This document shows positions 7,245 to 9,846 of a DNA stretch of 9,846 bases, one piece after another. Numbering within the stretch: position 1 is the first letter of the stretch; each line of letters opens with the position of its first letter. The notes beneath the pieces were generated by a model. It saw only the letters and a list, made by a program, of their open reading frames with translations. It searched no databases and was not told the origin of the DNA. The translations under genes and the position numbers were made by a program. This stretch comes from Azohydromonas lata NBRC 102462 (lineage in GTDB: Bacteria; Pseudomonadota; Gammaproteobacteria; Burkholderiales; Burkholderiaceae_C). The stretch is from NCBI GenBank assembly GCA_945878385.1, contig CAMCTE010000096.1, positions 1-9,846 on the forward strand, read 5' to 3'.

Positions 7245-7260
7245 CCCCCACGGACGGGGG
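7245..7260. other. Perfect C5/G5 hairpin in the intergenic region
   Basis: CCCCC (7245-7249) and GGGGG (7256-7260) enclose a 6-base loop. The same C-run could instead pair with the G-runs at 7213-7218 or 7224-7228, so alternative folds are possible on a transcript crossing this region. Function is unknown. Confidence 0.35.
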
Positions 7261-7298
7261 ATGCGGAATCGATGCGTCACAAAATCGACACGCGCCTT

Positions 7299-7314
7299 GG
7301 GCCGCCAACAGCCC
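7299..7314 (-). terminator. Candidate terminator hairpin after the TSUP gene
   Basis: On the - strand GGGCTG and CGGCCC pair over 6 bp (one G-U) around a 4-base loop TTGG, starting 13 bases after the TSUP stop. The nearest T-run (TTTT) is some 14 bases beyond the stem, too far for a standard intrinsic terminator, so the call is weak. Confidence 0.3.
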
Positions 7315-7327
7315 GCACCGGCAGTGC

Positions 7328-8086
7328 TCAAAGCGCGCCCAGCCCATCCCACAGCAGCTTCGCCCCGGCCACGCCCATGCCCAAGTAGGCCACCCGGTAG
7401 AACCATGCCGATGCAATGCGCCGCGTGAGCCCGACGCCCAGCCACACCCCCACCGGGGCCAAGGGCGCCAGCACCAGTGACGTCCACAGGTTGCGCGCAT
7501 CAAAGAGGCCCAGGGCGGCATAAGGTGCCCACTTGGCCAGGTTGATCACGGCGAAGAACACAGCCATGGTGGCCGCCACTCGCACCGGATCCAAGCGCAT
7601 GGGCAGCACATAGGCGCTGATCGGCGGGCCGCCGGCATGGGCCACAAAACTGGTGAAGCCGCTGACCACGCCCAGGCCGAAGCCCCAGGTGCGGGACGGG
7701 GCGGCAGGGGGCTCGCCCAGCGCAGGCTTTTTGGCCAGCAGGCGCTGCAGCAGAAACATCAGCGTGAGGGCGCCCACCACCGCCGACACCACTGGGGCCG
7801 ATACCGCTCCGAACAGCACTGTCCCCAAGACGATGCCCACCAGGCCCGCAGGCAGCAGCAGGCGCAACAGCGCCGCATCTCGGTCGCGCCACAGCTGTTG
7901 CAGGCTGGCCAGGTCCATGACGCACAACAGCGGCAGCATGATGGCTGCGGCCTGCGGTACCGGCACCGCCATGGCCATCAGCGGCGTGGCCACGGCTCCG
8001 AAGCCGCTGAGGAAGCCGCTTTTGGCCAGGCCCAACAGCAGCACGGCCGGAATGGCCCAGAAATAAAAGGTCGGGTCCTCGATCAT
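7328..8086 (-). CDS. TSUP family (TauE/SafE-like) membrane permease
   Basis: Inner-membrane protein of the sulfite/sulfonate exporter TauE/SafE (TSUP, formerly DUF81) family; members move sulfite, sulfoacetate and other small organic or sulfur anions. It has 252 residues, as is usual, with about eight hydrophobic segments. The internal duplication typical of the family is visible: GLAKSGFLSGFGAVATPLM (19-37) in the first half and VVSGFTSFVAHAGGPPISAY (140-159) in the second. The frame is open upstream to an ATG at 8194, but that would add 36 Arg/Cys-rich residues and overlap the DUF1841 gene. The ATG at 8086 gives the expected hydrophobic N-terminus and has an AGGA ribosome site, so I chose it. 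Its start faces away from the DUF1841 start 13 bases away. The regulator-kinase pair lies downstream on the same strand across a 214-base gap, too wide to assume one operon. Substrate cannot be inferred. Confidence 0.92.
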   Translation of the reverse strand: MIEDPTFYFWAIPAVLLLGLAKSGFLSGFGAVATPLMAMAVPVPQAAAIMLPLLCVMDLASLQQLWRDRDAALLRLLLPAGLVGIVLGTVLFGAVSAPVVSAVVGALTLMFLLQRLLAKKPALGEPPAAPSRTWGFGLGVVSGFTSFVAHAGGPPISAYVLPMRLDPVRVAATMAVFFAVINLAKWAPYAALGLFDARNLWTSLVLAPLAPVGVWLGVGLTRRIASAWFYRVAYLGMGVAGAKLLWDGLGAL

Positions 8087-8094
8087 CCACAATG

Positions 8095-8098
8095 TCCT
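8095..8098 (-). promoter_or_regulatory. Ribosome-binding site of the TSUP gene
   Basis: The - strand reads AGGA, 8 bases before the ATG at 8086. It decides the start of the TSUP gene and lies one base from the DUF1841 start codon on the other strand. Confidence 0.65.
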
Positions 8099-8099
8099 G

Positions 8100-8531
8100 A
8101 TGTTCACCCCGTCGCAACAGGATGTCCGCCGCTTCTTTTGCCAAACCTGGCGCCGCCAGCGTGAAGGCCTGCCGCTGGACCCCATGCAGGCCAAGGCCGC
8201 GCCGTGGTTGGTGCAGCACCCGGAGTATGACGGCGATCTGGCCGACGAAGCCGCCGCCCTGGAAGCCGTCTACACGGTGGAAGAGGGGCGCACCAATCCC
8301 TTCCTTCACCTGAGCATGCACCTGAGCTTGGTGGAACAGGTGGACATCGACCAGCCGCGTGGCATCCGGCAGGCCTTTGAGGCGCTGCGCGACCGCCTGG
8401 GTTCGGCCCACGATGCCCACCACCAGATGATGGAATGTCTGGGCGAGATGGTGTGGGCTTCGCAGCGCAGCGGCTTGCCACCTGATGGGCAGGCCTACTT
8501 GGATTGCGTGCTGCGGCGCAGCCGCGGTTGA
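8100..8531 (+). CDS. DUF1841 family protein
   Basis: A 143-residue soluble protein with no signal peptide or membrane segment. It resembles the DUF1841 family, proteobacterial proteins of unknown function. Supporting patterns are the opening MFTPSQQDVRRFFCQTW (1-17), a central NPFLHLSMHLSLVEQVDID (residues about 64-82) with closely spaced His residues, and HDAHHQMMECLGEMVW near residues 102-117. The repeated conserved His, Glu and Asp could bind a metal, but this is only a guess from composition. The ATG at 8100 matches the usual family start, yet no ribosome site is visible upstream. Its 5' flank is only the 13 bases shared with the TSUP start region, so its promoter must lie inside the TSUP gene. 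It converges on the second response regulator, with a strong hairpin between them. Confidence 0.85.
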   Translation: MFTPSQQDVRRFFCQTWRRQREGLPLDPMQAKAAPWLVQHPEYDGDLADEAAALEAVYTVEEGRTNPFLHLSMHLSLVEQVDIDQPRGIRQAFEALRDRLGSAHDAHHQMMECLGEMVWASQRSGLPPDGQAYLDCVLRRSRG

Positions 8532-8532
8532 A

Positions 8533-8551
8533 GACCGGCGCCGCGCCGGTC
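8533..8551. terminator. Strong hairpin between DUF1841 and the second response regulator
   Basis: GACCGGCG (8533-8540) and CGCCGGTC (8544-8551) form a perfect 8-bp GC-rich stem with a 3-base loop. It fills the 18-base gap between convergent stop codons and reaches into the regulator stop (8550-8552). Position and symmetry fit a bidirectional terminator. No T-run follows on either strand, so termination may need Rho, or the hairpin may serve mainly as a 3' end stabiliser. Confidence 0.6.
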
Positions 8552-9197
8552 AGCCTGCTGGGTCGTTGCCCACCAGGCCCTGGCGAATGGCGTACACGGT
8601 GAGCTCCGCGTTGTTGTTCAGGCCCAGCTTTTCCAGGATGCGCGCACGGTAGACCGACACCGTCTTGGGCGACAGCGTCAGCGCCTCGGCAATGTCGGAC
8701 AAGCGCTTGCCCGAGGCGATCATCTGCAGCGTCTGCAACTCGCGCGCAGAAAGCCGTTCGTGCATGGCTGCCGTGTCGGGTTCGGTCAGGCTTTGCACCA
8801 GCATCTGCGCGGTGTCAGCGGTGATGAACTTGCGCCCCGAGGCCACGGTGCGCACGGCTTCCACGATGCCTGCCGGGTCGCCGGCCTTGTTGAAGTAGCC
8901 ATGGGCGCCCGCCTTGAGCGCCCGGATGGCGTACTGGTCTTCCGGGTACATGGTCAGCATCAGCGTGCGCACGGCGGAGGCTTCGTCCTTGAGCACGGCC
9001 AGCACATCCAGGCCGCTGCGGCCCGGCAGGTTGATGTCCAGCACCAGCACATCGCAGGGGCAGTTGCGCATCAGGCTGCGCAGGGAGCCATAGTCTGCCG
9101 CCTCGCCCACCACTTCGATGCCGGGATCTTCGCTGAGGGTGTCGCGGATGCCGCGGCGAGTGAGCGCATGGTCGTCGCACAGGATGACGCGGATCAT
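8550..9197 (-). CDS. NarL/FixJ-type response regulator
   Basis: Cytoplasmic two-component regulator of standard length (215 residues), partner of the kinase whose gene overlaps its start. The receiver domain has D8-D9, the phospho-accepting D54 in LVLDINLPGRSG, T82 in the LMLTMYPE stretch and K104, a complete set of switch residues. The LuxR-type helix-turn-helix spans about 149-205: LSARELQTLQMIASGKRLSD, then the recognition region SPKTVSVYRARILEKLGL. The start ATG overlaps the kinase stop as ATGA (9194-9197), a sign of translational coupling. An AAGGGGG ribosome site (9205-9211) inside the kinase gene sits 7 bases upstream. Closest in style to the many NarL/UvrY-like regulators of betaproteobacteria; the signal and targets are not evident, and no neighbour clearly belongs to its regulon. 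Confidence 0.95.
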   Translation of the reverse strand: MIRVILCDDHALTRRGIRDTLSEDPGIEVVGEAADYGSLRSLMRNCPCDVLVLDINLPGRSGLDVLAVLKDEASAVRTLMLTMYPEDQYAIRALKAGAHGYFNKAGDPAGIVEAVRTVASGRKFITADTAQMLVQSLTEPDTAAMHERLSARELQTLQMIASGKRLSDIAEALTLSPKTVSVYRARILEKLGLNNNAELTVYAIRQGLVGNDPAG

Positions 9198-9846
9198 CGC
9201 GGCGCCCCCTTGGTGGCCAACTCGGCGGCGAACTCGGCGGCGAACTCGGCGGCCAACTCCGGGGCAGCACCCCCCAGCGCCGCCTCATGGGCCAGGGGCA
9301 CGGTGAGGATGATGGTGGAGCCGGTGGGCGCGCTGGCCAAATCCAGCCATCCGCCCACGGTCAGCGCACGCTCCTTCAAGCCGCGCAGGCCGAAGCGGCC
9401 GGGCTTGTCGAGGTCGGCTGCGTTCCAGCCGCGGCCGTCGTCGGTGATTTCAATGCTCAGCATGTCGGCCGCATGCACCACATCCACCGACACCTGGCGC
9501 GCCTGCGCATGCTTGGTCACATTCGTGAGCGCCTCCTGCACGGTGCGGAAAGCGGCCAAGGCCGGCTCGGGCCCCACGGTCAGGGGTGCATCGGGCAGCC
9601 GCAGGCGGCAGGCCACGCCGGTGCGGTCCATGAAACCGCGGCACAACCACTGCAGGGCCGGCAACAGGCCCTGGTCCAGGATCGCGGGGCGCAGGTTCAT
9701 CATCAGGCGCTGCGCGGTGGACAGCGCCTGGTCCAGCACCTCCTGCGCACGCTGCGCGCGTTCAACCACTTCGGCTTGCTGGGCGTGGCGCGCCATCCAG
9801 GACAGTTCAAACTTCAGCGCCGTGAGGGCACTGCCCACTTCATCAT
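9194..9846 (-). CDS. Sensor histidine kinase, HisKA_3 type (N-terminal part outside the window)
   Basis: C-terminal catalytic part of a NarX/UhpB-like kinase, expected to phosphorylate the response regulator encoded next. The gene runs off the right edge. The first readable codons give D-E-V-G-S-A-L-T, matching the HisKA_3 box H-D-E-x-G, and the two bases at 9845-9846 (AT on the coding strand) are probably the end of the phospho-accepting His codon. Downstream are the dimerisation helices with MMNLRPAILDQGLLPAL, the N-box FRTVQEALTNVTKHA (Asn codon at 9521-9523), the DDGRGW box (9425-9442) and FGLRGLKERA as the G2 region. The ATPase core ends with GSTIILTVPL; about 30 Ala/Glu-rich residues follow, built partly from a 12-bp tandem repeat. 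The sensor region is not visible. An apparent GTG start at 9838 is only an internal codon. Confidence 0.94.
   Translation of the reverse strand, partial: DEVGSALTALKFELSWMARHAQQAEVVERAQRAQEVLDQALSTAQRLMMNLRPAILDQGLLPALQWLCRGFMDRTGVACRLRLPDAPLTVGPEPALAAFRTVQEALTNVTKHAQARQVSVDVVHAADMLSIEITDDGRGWNAADLDKPGRFGLRGLKERALTVGGWLDLASAPTGSTIILTVPLAHEAALGGAAPELAAEFAAEFAAELATKGAPR
9205..9211 (-). promoter_or_regulatory. Ribosome-binding site of the second response regulator
   Basis: The - strand reads AAGGGGG, 7 bases before the ATG at 9197, within the last codons of the kinase gene. It supports this start and independent or coupled initiation at the ATGA overlap. Confidence 0.7.
9219..9266 (-). repeat. 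12-bp tandem repeat at the 3' end of the kinase gene
   Basis: On the + strand AACTCGGCGGCG occurs perfectly at 9219-9230 and 9231-9242, with one mismatch at 9243-9254 and three at 9255-9266. On the coding strand it encodes the tetrapeptide E-(L/F)-A-A four times near the C-terminus, predicted helical. Unit length keeps the frame. Confidence 0.85.

Larger units (their letters stand above)
7114..7327. other. 214-base intergenic region between the TSUP gene and the regulator gene
   Basis: This is the largest gap in the window and must hold the control region of the regulator-kinase pair unless it is read from the TSUP gene upstream. On the + strand it has G-runs at 7165-7169, 7197-7200, 7213-7218, 7224-7228 and 7256-7260, and a C-run at 7245-7249 that can pair with several of them. 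I could not find a convincing sigma-70 or sigma-54 promoter on the - strand. No open frame here looks like a gene. Confidence 0.6.

Noticed and set aside
7113..7388. A 91-codon + strand frame covering the intergenic gap
   Set aside because: It has no ribosome site and runs antisense into the TSUP gene; composition is Pro/Ser/Arg-rich without any recognisable pattern.
8087..8194. Upstream ATG at 8194 as the start of the TSUP gene
   Set aside because: It adds 36 Arg/Cys/Trp-rich residues not seen in the family and overlaps DUF1841. The ATG at 8086 has a ribosome site and a normal N-terminus.
7500..8423. A 307-codon - strand frame overlapping the TSUP and DUF1841 genes
   Set aside because: It lies in a different frame from the TSUP gene, begins opposite DUF1841, and shows no motifs.
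9836..9838. GTG at 9838 as the start of the second kinase
   Set aside because: The frame continues upstream to the window edge with Asp-Glu completing an H-D-E-x-G box, so this is an internal Val codon.

Overview
The window is GC-rich DNA densely packed with genes, with strong third-position G/C bias and long antisense open frames. It looks like a betaproteobacterial chromosome, most likely Burkholderiales (Comamonadaceae-like). The grounds are the bacterial MetRS with a C-terminal tRNA-binding domain, a DUF3460 gene directly before scpA, a DUF1841 gene, and the style of the two-component proteins. The genus cannot be fixed from this sequence. I see no tRNA, rRNA, insertion sequence, integrase, attachment site or CRISPR array. 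No stretch over 300 bases lacks a gene; the longest gap is 214 bases (7114-7327).

Left block, + strand (83-4714): metG (methionyl-tRNA synthetase), a SulP-type anion transporter lacking the usual STAS domain, a 67-residue DUF3460 protein, and scpA (kleisin of the SMC-ScpAB chromosome-segregation complex). Gaps are 44, 42 and 4 bases, so the four genes may be one transcription unit. It meets the next block tail to tail with 2 bases between stop codons and a hairpin across the junction.

Middle block, - strand (4717-7113): an atypical two-component pair, response regulator gene first and sensor kinase second. The kinase has six predicted membrane segments and an enlarged ATP lid. The regulator is a NarL/LuxR type with an unusually long interdomain linker. 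Both enlargements are built from in-frame hexanucleotide repeats. A 214-base intergenic region rich in G-runs and small dyads precedes the regulator.

Right block: a TSUP (TauE/SafE-like) membrane permease on - (7328-8086) and a DUF1841 gene on + (8100-8531) start back to back with 13 bases between start codons. DUF1841 then converges on a second two-component pair on -, kinase first (truncated at the window edge within its probable phospho-accepting His codon) and NarL-type regulator second, joined by an ATGA overlap. A strong hairpin sits at that convergence. The second kinase ends in a 12-bp tandem repeat.

Taken together this is housekeeping (metG, scpA) plus membrane transport and signalling. 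I found no defence system, biosynthetic cluster or clearly new system. The least ordinary signal is that three of the four signalling genes carry frame-preserving tandem repeats at linker, lid or tail positions.
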